From Streptomyces sp. NBC_00193 (GTDB lineage Bacteria; Actinomycetota; Actinomycetes; Streptomycetales; Streptomycetaceae), in contig NZ_JAPEMM010000001.1 in the NCBI RefSeq assembly GCF_026342735.1, positions 2,356,001-2,420,000 on the forward strand: a DNA stretch of 64,000 nucleotides. Reading direction: 5' to 3'. Under the pieces are notes generated by a model that saw nothing but the letters and a program-made list of their open reading frames with translations, was not told the DNA's origin and did no database searches. Within the stretch, counting starts at the first letter, position 1. Each line of letters begins with the position of its first letter. The position numbers and the translations under genes were made by a program. Shown piece by piece: positions 25,066 through 33,969 of the stretch.

Positions 25066-25907
25066 TCGGGGCCTCCCGGGATCAGTCCGTGATCTTGAAG
25101 GTACTCCAGCTGCGCCCGTACGGACCATTCCGCGGCCGGCCACAGGGACCGGTCCACGTCCGCGTAGACGTGGGCGACGACCGCCTCGGGGGTGGTCAGG
25201 CCGTTCTCGACCGCCGTCTCGATCTGCGCGAGCCGGTGCGCCCGGTGGGCGAGGTAGAACTCCACCGCGCCCTGCGCGTCGTCCAGGACCGGTCCGTGCC
25301 CCGGGAGCACCGTGTGGACCCCGTCGTCGACCGTCAGCGAGCGCAGCCGGCGCAGGGAGTCCAGGTAGTCGCCGAGCCGCCCGTCGGGGTGCGCGACCAC
25401 GGTGGTGCCGCGCCCCAGGATCGTGTCACCGGTCAGGACCGCCCGGTCGGCGGGCAGGTGGAAGCAGAGCGAGTCCGCGGTGTGCCCGGGCGTCGGAACC
25501 ACGCGCAGTTCCAGACCGCCCGTGCGGATGACGTCCCCGGCGGCCAGGCCCTCGTCACCCAGGCGCAGGGCCGGGTCCAGGGCGCGCACCTTCGTCCGGG
25601 TCAGCTCGGCGAAGCGGGCCGCGCCCTCCGCGTGGTCGGGGTGTCCGTGGGTGAGGAGGGTCAGCGCGACCCGCTTGCCCTCCTTCTCGGCGGCGTCGAT
25701 CACCGCGCGCAGGTGTACGTCGTCCAGCGGGCCGGGGTCGATCACCACGGCCAGGTCGGAGCCGGGCTCGGAGACGAGCCAGGTGTTGGTCCCGTCGAGG
25801 GTCATCGCGGAGGCGTTCGGGGCCAGGATGTTCACCGCGCGGGCGGTGGCGGGTCCGGAGACGACCATGCCGCGGGGCTGGCCGGGCAGGGCGGCGGCGT
25901 CGGTCAT
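25062..25907 (-). CDS. MBL-fold metallohydrolase (LACTB2-like)
   Basis: A 281-residue metallo-beta-lactamase-fold hydrolase: TLLTHGHPDHAEGA carries the HxHxDH metal motif, VVPTPGHTADS the next His, VLTGDTILG the bridging Asp, and LPGHGPVL the last His. A C-terminal helical domain resembles LACTB2-type proteins, some of which are RNases or thioester/ester hydrolases. Substrate unknown. Translationally coupled to the upstream NUDIX gene (ATGA); ribosome site gaggag. Confidence 0.85.
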   Translation of the reverse strand: MTDAAALPGQPRGMVVSGPATARAVNILAPNASAMTLDGTNTWLVSEPGSDLAVVIDPGPLDDVHLRAVIDAAEKEGKRVALTLLTHGHPDHAEGAARFAELTRTKVRALDPALRLGDEGLAAGDVIRTGGLELRVVPTPGHTADSLCFHLPADRAVLTGDTILGRGTTVVAHPDGRLGDYLDSLRRLRSLTVDDGVHTVLPGHGPVLDDAQGAVEFYLAHRAHRLAQIETAVENGLTTPEAVVAHVYADVDRSLWPAAEWSVRAQLEYLQDHGLIPGGPE

Positions 25908-26878
25908 GCGGAGGCTCCTCCCGGGTTCGCGGGGCCGGGCTCCGCGGGGCCGGGCTCCGCCGGGCCGGCCGGGCGGGAGGGGCCCGGATGCGTGAGGCGG
26001 ACGCGCTTGGTGAACTCGTCGTGGCCCGGCCAGCTGAGCACGAGCTCCCCGCCCTCCAGGGTGGCCCGGGCGAGCACCGGGGTCAGGTCCTGGGCCCCGG
26101 CCGCGGCGAGGGCCTCGGCGGGGCTCCCGTACGGCTCCAGGGAGCGCAGGGTGGTGATGGTGGGCGGCATCATCAGCAGCTCGCCCTTGTCGTAGCCGGC
26201 GGCGGCGTCGGCGGGGCGGATCCAGACCGTGCGGTCGGCCTCGGTGGAGGCGTTGCGGGTGCGCTGGCCCTCGGGGAGGGCCGCCACGAAGAACCAGGTG
26301 TCGTACCGGCGCGGCTCGAACTCCGGGGTGATCCAGCGGGCCCACGCGCCGAGCAGGTCGGAGCGCAGGACGAGGCCCCGGCGGTCGAGGAACTCGGCGA
26401 AGGACAGCTCACGGGCGACCAGGGCCGCGCGGGCGGCCTCCCAGTCCTCGCCGGTGGTGTCGCCGACGACGGTGTCCGCGGACTCGCCCGCGAGCAGGAC
26501 ACCGGCCTCCTCGAAGGTCTCGCGGACGGCTCCGCAGACGATCGCCTGGGCGGTGGCGGGGTCGGTGCCCATCCGCTCGGCCCACTCGGCCCGGCTCGGG
26601 CCGGCCCAGCCGATGCGGTGGTCCTCGTCGCGGGGGTCCACACCGCCGCCGGGGTACGCGTAGGCGCCTCCGGCGAAGGCCATCTCGACCCGGCGGCGCA
26701 GCATGTGCACGGCGGGGCCGTCGGGGGTGTCGCGCAGCAGCATCACCGTGGCGGCGCGCCTGGGTTCCGTCGGGGTGAGGGCGCCGTCCGCGAGGGCGCG
26801 GATCCGGTCGGGCCACTCCGGCGGGTACCACTGACCTCCGGCGGAGGTCTCTTGCTGACCGTACTGACCATTCGGCAT
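25904..26878 (-). CDS. NUDIX hydrolase with split Nudix box (NUDT19/RP2p-like)
   Basis: A 324-residue protein. YPGGGVDPRDED opens the Nudix box, but about 45 residues intervene before AVRETFEEAG. This insertion is the hallmark of the NUDT19/RP2p subgroup, which in mammals cleaves CoA esters (known). The C-terminus has a Pro-Gly-Pro-Ala-Glu repeat encoded by short direct repeats (25920-25980). It is the first gene of the operon with MBL hydrolase and the L7/L12-like protein. ATG 26878; upstream lies a repeat-rich gap. Confidence 0.85.
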   Translation of the reverse strand: MPNGQYGQQETSAGGQWYPPEWPDRIRALADGALTPTEPRRAATVMLLRDTPDGPAVHMLRRRVEMAFAGGAYAYPGGGVDPRDEDHRIGWAGPSRAEWAERMGTDPATAQAIVCGAVRETFEEAGVLLAGESADTVVGDTTGEDWEAARAALVARELSFAEFLDRRGLVLRSDLLGAWARWITPEFEPRRYDTWFFVAALPEGQRTRNASTEADRTVWIRPADAAAGYDKGELLMMPPTITTLRSLEPYGSPAEALAAAGAQDLTPVLARATLEGGELVLSWPGHDEFTKRVRLTHPGPSRPAGPAEPGPAEPGPANPGGASA

Positions 26879-27011
26879 GGCGGGATGCTACGGCCATCCG
26901 GGCCGATGTTCGAGGGTTGACCTCGGAGCACCGTTGTACGGGGGCTCAGTCTCGGCTGCGGATGTGCCGCTGCGCGGGGCAAGGTCCCCTACCCGCCCTT
27001 CCACCGTTCCC

Positions 27012-27060
27012 CGGGCACTGCCCGGACCCCGGTCCTCAAGCGCCGGACGGGCTGGAGAGG
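27012..27060. repeat. Dispersed intergenic repeat, copy 3
   Basis: cgggcactgcccg palindrome followed by ccccggtcctcaagcgccgg and acgggctgg. Related to the 21.9 and 23.9 kb copies through the common layout 'G-rich hairpin, then cctcaa-cgccgg'. Confidence 0.65.
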
Positions 27061-27063
27061 GGT

Positions 27064-27129
27064 GCCGGGCTGCGCCCGGACCCCCTGGGGCTCCGCCCCA
27101 GACCCCGGTCCTCGAACGCCGGACGGCGG
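27064..27129. repeat. Dispersed intergenic repeat, copy 4
   Basis: gccgggctgcgcccgg and tggggctccgcccca hairpins followed by ccccggtcctcgaacgccgg; tandem to copy 3. Confidence 0.65.
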
Positions 27130-27250
27130 GAAGGACGCCGGGGCCCGCGCCGCCGGAACCCGAACGGCCCCGGCGGGCCGCCGGACGGAGTCCGGCGCAG
27201 CGGGCCGAAGCCCGTGAGGCCCGCCAGGGCCGAGCGGTGCGAGGGGCGCG

Positions 27251-27721
27251 TCAGGAGGAGACCAGCTCGACCTGGATCTCGATCTCGACCGGGGCGTCCA
27301 GCGGGAGGACCGCCACGCCGACCGCGCTGCGGGCGTGGACGCCCTTGTCGCCGAGGACGGCGCCCAGCAGCTCGCTCGCGCCGTTCAACACGCCCGGCTG
27401 GGCGGTGAAGTCGGGGGCGGAGGCGATGAAGCCCACCACCTTCACGACGCGTGCGATCTTGTCGAGGTCACCGACGACGGACTTCACCGCGGCGAGCGCG
27501 TTCAGCGCGCAGGTCGCGGCCAGTTCCTTGGCCTGCTCCGCCGAGACCTCGGCGCCGACCTTGCCGGTGACCGGCAGGTTGCCCTTGACCATCGGGAGCT
27601 GGCCCGCGGTGTACACGTAGGCACCCGACCGCACGGCCGGCTGGTACGTGGCCAGCGGCGGGACGACCTCGGGCAGGGTCAGGCCGAGTTCGGCCAGCCT
27701 CGCCTCGACGACTCCGCTCAT
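27251..27721 (-). CDS. RidA family protein
   Basis: A 156-residue RidA/YjgF/Rid-type protein (single domain plus a short N-terminal helix). Signature stretches are VYTAGQLPMVKG and the C-terminal region ARSAVGVAVLPLDAPVEIEIQV. Canonical RidA uses an Arg in this last stretch (…PARxxV…) to deaminate enamines/imines; here ARSAVGV keeps the Arg. Likely a cytoplasmic reactive-intermediate deaminase or related Rid protein. Coupled to the upstream DUF4177 gene by ATGA overlap. Confidence 0.85.
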   Translation of the reverse strand: MSGVVEARLAELGLTLPEVVPPLATYQPAVRSGAYVYTAGQLPMVKGNLPVTGKVGAEVSAEQAKELAATCALNALAAVKSVVGDLDKIARVVKVVGFIASAPDFTAQPGVLNGASELLGAVLGDKGVHARSAVGVAVLPLDAPVEIEIQVELVSS

Positions 27722-27882
27722 GCCGCCTTCTCCCGCTTCAGGTAGGCCACGAGCTGCTCGGGGTTGTTCGGCCCGGGGACGACCTGGACGAGCTCCCAGC
27801 CGTCCTCGCCCCAGGTGTCCAGGATCTGCTTGGTGGCGTGGACCAGCAGCGGGACGGTCGCGTATTCGAACTTCTTGGTCAT
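27718..27882 (-). CDS. DUF4177 family small protein
   Basis: A 54-residue protein starting MTKKFEYATVPLL with the conserved WGEDGWELVQVV segment of DUF4177. No biochemical role is known for the family. It is divergent from the first ArsA-type ATPase and coupled to ridA. Start ATG 27882 leaves a 76-bp divergent promoter region with gggaggaatt on the other strand. Confidence 0.8.
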   Translation of the reverse strand: MTKKFEYATVPLLVHATKQILDTWGEDGWELVQVVPGPNNPEQLVAYLKREKAA

Positions 27883-27958
27883 GGGAGCGAGCGTAGTGCC
27901 TGCCGTGCGGGGCCCCGCCACCACCGCCGCCACCCGGGAGGAATTAGGCTCGGGCCCT

Positions 27959-28939
27959 GTGAGCAGGCTCCAGGTGGTCAGCGGCAAGGGCGGCACCGGC
28001 AAGACCACGGTCGCCGCGGCACTCGCGCTCGCCCTCGCACGCGAGGGCAGGCGGACTCTTCTGGTGGAGGTCGAGGGCAGGCAGGGCCTCGCCCAGGTCT
28101 TCGGGGCGGAGGCGCTCCCCTACGAGGACCGGAAGATCGCCGTCGCCTCGGGCGGCGGGGAGGTCTACGCGCTCGCCATCGACGCGGAGCGGGCGCTCCT
28201 GGACTACCTCCAGATGTTCTACAAGCTCGGCTCGGCCGGACGCGCCCTCAAGAAGCTCGGCGCCATCGACTTCGCGACGACCATCGCGCCGGGCCTGCGG
28301 GACGTGCTCCTGACGGGCAAGGCCTGCGAGGCGGTCCGGCGCAAGGACAAGGCGGGCCGGTTCGTCTACGACCACGTGATCATGGACGCTCCGCCGACCG
28401 GGCGGATCACCCGCTTCCTGAACGTCAACGACGAGGTGGCGGGCCTGGCCCGCTTCGGGCCGATCCACAACCAGGCACAGGCCGTCATGAAGGTGCTCAA
28501 GTCCCCCGAGACGGCCGTGCACCTGGTCACCCTGCTGGAGGAGATGCCCGTCCAGGAGACCGCCGACGGGATCGCCGAACTCCGGCAGGCGGGCCTGCCG
28601 GTGGGACGGGTGATCGTGAACATGGTCCGGCCGCACCACCTCGACGAGGACGCCCTGCGCGCCGCCGCCGGCGAGCGGCGCTCCGATGTCTCCCGGGCCC
28701 TGTCCCGGGCCGGCCTCGGCAGCGCCCGGCGCGGCGGGCTGGCCGAACGGCTGGTGGACCCGCTGCTCGCGCAGGCCTCGGAGCACGCGAGCCGGGTGGA
28801 GCTGGAGCGCACCCAGCGCACCGTACTGGCGGGGCTGGACGTGCCGACGTACGAACTCCCCCTGCTCGGCGCGGGGATGGACCTGGCCGGGCTCTACGGG
28901 CTCGCCGCGGAGCTGCGGAAGCAGGTGGGCGAGGAATGA
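27959..28939 (+). CDS. ArsA/GET3-type ATPase 1
   Basis: A 326-residue SIMIBI ATPase. The start is VSRLQVVSGKGGTGKTTVA (deviant Walker A), followed by a switch region and HVIMDAPPTGRITRFL, equivalent to the DTAPTGHTLR signature of arsenical pump ATPases. No arsenic efflux genes are nearby, so an arsenite role is unlikely. In actinobacteria this pair sits beside wblA. GTG 27959 start; the stop overlaps the start of ATPase 2 (ATGA). A heterodimer of the two proteins is a reasonable inference. Confidence 0.85.
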   Translation: MSRLQVVSGKGGTGKTTVAAALALALAREGRRTLLVEVEGRQGLAQVFGAEALPYEDRKIAVASGGGEVYALAIDAERALLDYLQMFYKLGSAGRALKKLGAIDFATTIAPGLRDVLLTGKACEAVRRKDKAGRFVYDHVIMDAPPTGRITRFLNVNDEVAGLARFGPIHNQAQAVMKVLKSPETAVHLVTLLEEMPVQETADGIAELRQAGLPVGRVIVNMVRPHHLDEDALRAAAGERRSDVSRALSRAGLGSARRGGLAERLVDPLLAQASEHASRVELERTQRTVLAGLDVPTYELPLLGAGMDLAGLYGLAAELRKQVGEE

Positions 28940-30291
28940 GCGAGGCCCGGACCATGGAGGCGACGATGGACGCTCCCCCGCGGCTGGACGTCGACCGGCT
29001 GCTGGACGACCGGCAGACCCGGATCATCGTGTGCTGCGGGGCGGGCGGGGTCGGCAAGACCACCACCGCCGCGGCGCTCGGGGTACGGGCGGCCGAGCGC
29101 GGGCGCAAGGTGGTCGTCCTGACCATCGACCCGGCACGCAGGCTGGCCCAGTCGATGGGGATCGACTCGCTCGACAACACCCCGCGCCGGGTTCACGGGG
29201 TGGAGGGCGGCGAGGGAACGGAGGGCTCCGGGGGCTCCGGGGGCGGCGAACTGCACGCCATGATGCTCGACATGAAGCGGACCTTCGACGAGATCGTCGA
29301 GGGCCACTCCGACCCCGAGCGGGCGCAGGCCATCCTCGCCAACCCCTTCTACCAGTCCCTGTCGGCCGGCTTCGCGGGCACGCAGGAGTACATGGCGATG
29401 GAGAAGCTGGGGCAGCTGCGGGCCCGGGACGACTGGGACCTGATCGTGGTGGACACCCCGCCGAGCCGGTCCGCGCTGGACTTCCTGGACGCACCGGGGC
29501 GCCTGGGGTCCTTCCTGGACGGGAAGTTCATCCGGGTGCTGATGGCTCCGGCGAAGGTGGGCGGCCGGGCGGGGATGAAGTTCCTCAATGTCGGCATGTC
29601 GATGATGACGGGCACGCTGAGCAAGCTGATGGGTGCCTCGCTGCTGAAGGACGTGCAGACCTTCGTGGCCGCCATGGACACGATGTTCGGCGGCTTCCGC
29701 ACCCGCGCGGACGCGACCTTCCAGCTCCTCCAGGCTCCCGGTACGGCCTTCCTCGTGGTCTCCGCGCCCGAACCGGACGCGCTACGCGAGGCCGCGTACT
29801 TCGTGGAACGGCTGGCCGCGGAGCGGATGCCGCTGGCCGGGCTCGTACTGAACCGGGTGCACGGCAGTGACGCCGAACAGCTCTCCGCGGAGCGGGCGTT
29901 GGCCGCTGCGGAGAATCTTGAAGAAGGCGGCATTGTGGATCAGGAGTCCGGGAAAGCTGGACTTCGTGACTCCACGGAGACCGACCCGGAGACCGACCCC
30001 GACACGGAGACCGACCCCGATGCCCGCATCGAGCGAGAGACCGGCGCCGACACCGTAGACACCGCCGGCGCGGACGCCGACGTGGACCTGATCACGGCAG
30101 GACTGCTGCGCCTGCACGCGGAGCGCATGCAGGTCATCGCGCGCGAACAGCGCACGCGTGACCGCTTCACCTCGCTGCACCCCGAGGTGGCGGTGGCCGA
30201 AGTGGCCGCCCTGCCCGGCGACGTACACGACCTCGCCGGGCTGCGGGCCATTGGAGAGCGACTCGCGGCCGGGGTTCCGGCCGGAGCGTAG
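28936..30291 (+). CDS. ArsA/GET3-type ATPase 2
   Basis: A 451-residue partner of ATPase 1: P-loop CCGAGGVGKTTTAAALG (residues about 33-49), VVLTIDPARRLAQSMG, and IVVDTPPSRSALDFLD. It is longer than ATPase 1 because of a Gly/Ser-rich insert near residue 95 and a strongly acidic Thr-Asp-Pro/Glu-rich insert around residues 350-390, perhaps a flexible lid. It ends 28 bp before the stop of the convergent wblA. Function inferred to be membrane-protein or metal chaperoning; not shown. Confidence 0.85.
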   Translation: MSEARTMEATMDAPPRLDVDRLLDDRQTRIIVCCGAGGVGKTTTAAALGVRAAERGRKVVVLTIDPARRLAQSMGIDSLDNTPRRVHGVEGGEGTEGSGGSGGGELHAMMLDMKRTFDEIVEGHSDPERAQAILANPFYQSLSAGFAGTQEYMAMEKLGQLRARDDWDLIVVDTPPSRSALDFLDAPGRLGSFLDGKFIRVLMAPAKVGGRAGMKFLNVGMSMMTGTLSKLMGASLLKDVQTFVAAMDTMFGGFRTRADATFQLLQAPGTAFLVVSAPEPDALREAAYFVERLAAERMPLAGLVLNRVHGSDAEQLSAERALAAAENLEEGGIVDQESGKAGLRDSTETDPETDPDTETDPDARIERETGADTVDTAGADADVDLITAGLLRLHAERMQVIAREQRTRDRFTSLHPEVAVAEVAALPGDVHDLAGLRAIGERLAAGVPAGA

Positions 30292-30319
30292 GCGTTCCTA
30301 CGACGGGTGCCCAGGTGGT

Positions 30320-30670
30320 CTACCCGGCTGCCGCGTACGTCTCGTACGGAACACCGATCTCCTCATCGTCATCCATGGTGAGGATGCCCGTACTGCGCTC
30401 GTACTCCGTGCGTGCGGTTTCGAGCAGTCGCCTCCACGAGGTGACGGTGGGACGCCGGCGCAGCAGCGCACGTCGTTCCCGCTCGGTCATTCCGCCCCAC
30501 ACTCCGAACTCGACACGATTGTCGAGCGCGTCGGCCAGGCACTCGGTCCGCACCGGACATCCGGTGCACACCGCCTTGGCCCTGTTCTGTGCCGCTCCTT
30601 GAACGAACAGTTCATCCGGATCGGTAGTGCGGCAGGCTGCCTGCGCACTCCAGTCGGTAACCCAGCCCAT
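30320..30670 (-). CDS. wblA: WhiB-like regulator WblA
   Basis: A 116-residue WhiB-family 4Fe-4S protein. Cysteines 13, 35, 38 and 44 (CxxC plus two) bind the cluster, GVWGG is the family turn, and ERRALLRRRP is the basic DNA-contact region. The sequence and the neighbours (paired ArsA ATPases, bifunctional penicillin-binding protein) match WblA, a pleiotropic repressor of antibiotic production needed for sporulation in Streptomyces (known). Start MGWVTDWSA at 30670; the frame extends to 30727 with MNMPLPPWG, so a longer form is possible. The C-terminal 25 residues are acidic. Confidence 0.93.
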   Translation of the reverse strand: MGWVTDWSAQAACRTTDPDELFVQGAAQNRAKAVCTGCPVRTECLADALDNRVEFGVWGGMTERERRALLRRRPTVTSWRRLLETARTEYERSTGILTMDDDEEIGVPYETYAAAG

Positions 30671-30796
30671 CCCGGCGCCGTCCTCTCCCGAATCGAGGCT
30701 CCCCCACGGCGGTAGCGGCATATTCACCGCTGCCAGTTGAGGACGTTACGGAAGGTGGGCACAGTGCAACACCCCCGACGGGCCCAATCTTGAATG

Positions 30797-30808
30797 GTCC
30801 GAACGGAC
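30797..30808. promoter_or_regulatory. Palindrome in the wblA / pbp divergent promoter region
   Basis: GTCCGAACGGAC is a perfect dyad, 127 bp upstream of the wblA start within the 386-bp gap 30671-31056. Operator function is inference. The same gap holds no gene. A TAGGCT box (31044-31049) lies seven bases before the pbp ATG and could be a leaderless -10. Confidence 0.35.
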
Positions 30809-31056
30809 TATGGGTAAGCGGCAGATCACCCGACGGAGTGATCCTGCGACATGCCCGACCATTCCGGCGATTTGGGTGAAATCGACGGGGCATGCTGATC
30901 ACAGGAGGCGAGATTCGGACATGCGTCCACCCCATTCGGGAAGGGTGAAAAACAAGCCGAGGGGTTGATGTCCCACCGCACTGCTGTGACAGTTGGGGAC
31001 AGCTTAGGCCAAGGCATTCGCGCGTGTCCGGCGAATGAGAACGTAGGCTGCCCTCT

Positions 31057-33330
31057 ATGGGAAAGAAGCGCTCGGGCGGCGGGCTCACGGGGCCACAGCA
31101 GGCCGCCAAGTTCCTCGGTGTGTCCGTTCTCTCCGGAGTTGTGCTCGCAGGCATCGCGATCCCGGGCGCCGGCGCCCTGGGCCTCGCGGCCAAGGGCACG
31201 GTCGAAGGGTTCGATGAGATCCCGGCCAATCTCAAGACACCTCCGTTGAGCCAGCGCACCACGATTCTGGACTCAGAAGGTGGCTTGATCGCCACGGTCT
31301 ATTCGCGTGACCGGCAGGTGGTCCCGATCACGGCCATCTCCCCGTACATGCAGAAGGCCATCGTCGCGATCGAGGACTCCCGCTTCTACGAACACGGCGC
31401 GATCGACCTCAAGGGCATCCTGCGTGCGGTCAACCGCAATGCCCAGGAGGGCGGCGCGGCGCAGGGCGCCTCGACGCTGACGCAGCAGTACGTGAAGAAC
31501 GTCTTCGTCGAAGAAGCCGGCGACGACGAGACGAAGGTGCGCGAGGCACAGGAGAAGAGCCTCGGGCGCAAGATCCGCGAGCTGAAGTACTCGATCCAGG
31601 TCGAGGAGGAGCTCGGGAAGCAGAAGATCCTCGAGAACTACCTCAACATCACCTACTTCGGTCAGCAGGCGTACGGCATCGAATCCGCGGCCCAGCGTTA
31701 CTTCAGCAAGCCCGCCAAGGACCTGACCCTGGACGAGGCGGCGATGCTGGCGGGCGTGGTCCAGTCGCCGAGCCGGTACGACCCGGTGAACGACTCGCAG
31801 GAGGCGACGAAGCGCCGCAACATCGTCCTCCAGCGCATGGCCGACGTGAAGAACATCTCGCAGGCCGAGGCGGACGCCGCGAAGGCGAAGCCGCTCCAGC
31901 TGAAGGTGACCAAGCCGAAGAACGGCTGCATCACCGCGGTCAAGGGCGCGGGCTTCTTCTGCGACTTCGTGCGGAACACCTTCCTCGACGACACCGCCTT
32001 CGGAAAGACCCGCGAGGAGCGGGCGAAGGTCTGGAACCAGGGCGGCCTGACCGTCCGCACGACCCTGGACCCGCAGTCGCAGGACTCCGTCAACGAGTCC
32101 ATCAAGGACCACGTGGACCAGGACGACAAGGTCGCGACGGCCGTCACCCTCGTCCAGCCCGGCACCGGGCGGGTCCTCGCCATGGGCCAGTCCAAGCCGT
32201 ACGGCTTCGGCAAGAACGAGACCCAGATCAACTTCTCGGTGGACAAGAAGATGGGCGGCTCGAACTTCGGCTTCCCGACCGGCTCCACCTTCAAGGCGTT
32301 CGTCGCGGCCGCCGCCCTCGAAGGCGGGCTGCCGCCGACGAAGATGTACCAGTCCCCGTACGACATGGACTACCCGAGCCCGGTGCGGACCTGCGGCGAC
32401 AAGCCCTGGGTCAACACCGACCGCGCCAAGGTGGAGAACGAGACCGAGTCCGAGGTCGGCCCGTACGGGATGAAGGAGGCGATGGCCAAGTCGGTCAACA
32501 CCTACTTCGTGGAGATGATCTCCGAGGTGGGCCTGTGCCCCGTCACCGAGATGACCACCAAGCTCGGCGTGATCCCGGCCAACGGCGCCAAGCTCCCCGA
32601 GGTCCCGGCCATCGCCCTCGGCAGTGAGGGCATGTCCCCGCTGACCATGGCCAACGCCTACGCCACCTTCGCCAACCGCGGCGTGTACTGCACCCCGGTC
32701 GCCATCGAGTCGATCACCGACGCGCACGGCAAGGCCCTGACGGTCCCGAAGTCCAAGTGCGGCCGCGCGATGACCGAGCGGACCGCCGACACCATCAACA
32801 CGCTGCTGCTCGGCGTGGTCGACTCCGGCACGGGCCAGCAGTCGGGTCTGACCGACCGGCAGAGCGCGGGCAAGACGGGTACCACCGACAGCCGTTACAA
32901 CGCCTGGTTCGTCGGCTACACCCCGAACATGTCCGGCGCGACCTGGGTCGGCTCCGGCGGCGCCAAGCAGGTGTCGATGGAGAACATCACCATCGGCGGC
33001 CAGTACTACGACAAGGTCTTCGGCGGTGGCCTGCCCGGCCCGATCTGGAAGCAGGCGGTCTCCGGCGCGCTCTCCGGCCGCGAGGCCCCCAGCTTCACCA
33101 CGGTGAACATCCCCGACACCCCGAGCCCGACCCCCGGCGCCAAGCCCAGCGGCAAGCCCACCAAGCCCGGCAAGCCCGGCCGCGACGGCAAGCCCGGCGA
33201 CGGACGGCCCGGCGGGGCGACCGCAGCCGGCCCCACCGGCGGTAACACCGGCGGCCCCGGCGGCACGGGCGGGGACGACCCGCTCGGCGGGATCACGATC
33301 CCGCCGGGGATCATCGGCGGCCGCGACTAG
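31057..33330 (+). CDS. Bifunctional penicillin-binding protein (class A PBP)
   Basis: A 757-residue class A PBP that polymerises and crosslinks peptidoglycan outside the membrane. Cytoplasmic N-terminus and one helix (residues about 20-45); GT51 glycosyltransferase with Glu106 in EDSRFYEHG and GASTLTQQ; transpeptidase with Ser410 (GSTFK), SVN at 479-481 and KTGT at 606-609; C-terminal Pro/Gly/Lys-rich tail (about residues 690-757). Divergent from wblA. No ribosome site is obvious; a TAGGCT box seven bases upstream suggests a leaderless transcript. Confidence 0.95.
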   Translation: MGKKRSGGGLTGPQQAAKFLGVSVLSGVVLAGIAIPGAGALGLAAKGTVEGFDEIPANLKTPPLSQRTTILDSEGGLIATVYSRDRQVVPITAISPYMQKAIVAIEDSRFYEHGAIDLKGILRAVNRNAQEGGAAQGASTLTQQYVKNVFVEEAGDDETKVREAQEKSLGRKIRELKYSIQVEEELGKQKILENYLNITYFGQQAYGIESAAQRYFSKPAKDLTLDEAAMLAGVVQSPSRYDPVNDSQEATKRRNIVLQRMADVKNISQAEADAAKAKPLQLKVTKPKNGCITAVKGAGFFCDFVRNTFLDDTAFGKTREERAKVWNQGGLTVRTTLDPQSQDSVNESIKDHVDQDDKVATAVTLVQPGTGRVLAMGQSKPYGFGKNETQINFSVDKKMGGSNFGFPTGSTFKAFVAAAALEGGLPPTKMYQSPYDMDYPSPVRTCGDKPWVNTDRAKVENETESEVGPYGMKEAMAKSVNTYFVEMISEVGLCPVTEMTTKLGVIPANGAKLPEVPAIALGSEGMSPLTMANAYATFANRGVYCTPVAIESITDAHGKALTVPKSKCGRAMTERTADTINTLLLGVVDSGTGQQSGLTDRQSAGKTGTTDSRYNAWFVGYTPNMSGATWVGSGGAKQVSMENITIGGQYYDKVFGGGLPGPIWKQAVSGALSGREAPSFTTVNIPDTPSPTPGAKPSGKPTKPGKPGRDGKPGDGRPGGATAAGPTGGNTGGPGGTGGDDPLGGITIPPGIIGGRD

Positions 33331-33348
33331 GCGCCGTAGGAAACGCAA

Positions 33349-33398
33349 AGGGAGGGCCCCCACCAGATCCGCATCCGGATCCGGTGGGGGCCCTCCCT
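33349..33398 (+). terminator. Terminator between pbp and yqeY
   Basis: A stem of about 21 bp (agggagggcccccacc plus gatcc, and complement), with a short loop, 18 bp after the pbp stop. It can serve both convergent genes. Confidence 0.85.
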
Positions 33399-33428
33399 CG
33401 TTCCCCTGCGGGGAACGGCATACGTGTA

Positions 33429-33890
33429 CTAGGACAGGTGCTTCTTGACGGCGGCGGCGACGCGCCCGCCCTCCGCCAGACCCGCGACCTTCGGGTTCAC
33501 GATCTTCATCACGGCGCCCATGGCCCGCGGCCCCTCGGCGCCCGCCGCCTTGGCCTCCTCGACGGCCTGCGCCACGATCGCGTCGAGCTCGGCCTCGCCG
33601 AGCTGCTTGGGGAGGTAGGTGTCGAGGAACTCGCCCTCGGCGGTCTCCCGCGCGGCCTGCTCGGGACGGCCACCCTGCGCGAAGGCATCAGCGGCCTCGC
33701 GGCGCTTCTTCGCCTCCTTGGCGATCACCTTGAGGACTTCCTCGTCGGAGAGCACCCGGGCTTCCTTGCCCGCGACTTCCTGGTTGGTGATGGCTGAGAG
33801 GGTCAGGCGCAGCGTGGACGAGGCGAGCTCGTTGCGCGCGCGGATGGCGGTGGTGAGGTCTTCCTGGAGCTTGGCCTTGAGCGTGGTCAT
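33429..33890 (-). CDS. GatB/YqeY domain protein
   Basis: A 153-residue YqeY-like protein (MTTLKAKLQEDLTTAIRARNELASSTLRLTLSAI...). It resembles the tRNA-binding tail domain of amidotransferase GatB, but occurs alone. Family role is unproven, possibly tRNA-related. ATG 33890 is preceded by a short gap from the divergent phosphoesterase. Length and the C-terminal GGRVAAAVKKHL are standard. Confidence 0.9.
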   Translation of the reverse strand: MTTLKAKLQEDLTTAIRARNELASSTLRLTLSAITNQEVAGKEARVLSDEEVLKVIAKEAKKRREAADAFAQGGRPEQAARETAEGEFLDTYLPKQLGEAELDAIVAQAVEEAKAAGAEGPRAMGAVMKIVNPKVAGLAEGGRVAAAVKKHLS

Positions 33891-33969
33891 GCCCCGAGTC
33901 TGCCAGGTACGGGGGCTCCGGCGCCCGCCGGTTTCCCGGCGTGCTTGCCGGGTCTGCGAACATGAGGGC

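Larger units (their letters stand above)
26879..27250. other. Repeat-rich intergenic region
   Basis: 372 bp between the NUDIX start and the RidA stop. Besides the two repeat copies listed separately, the rest is GC-rich palindromic material such as cggcgggccgccgg around 27170. No gene seen. Confidence 0.5.

Noticed and set aside
27959..30291. Arsenic resistance operon
   Set aside because: The two ArsA-type ATPases have no arsenite pump or ArsR next to them, and the NhaD/ArsB-like permease is 11 kb away on an island.
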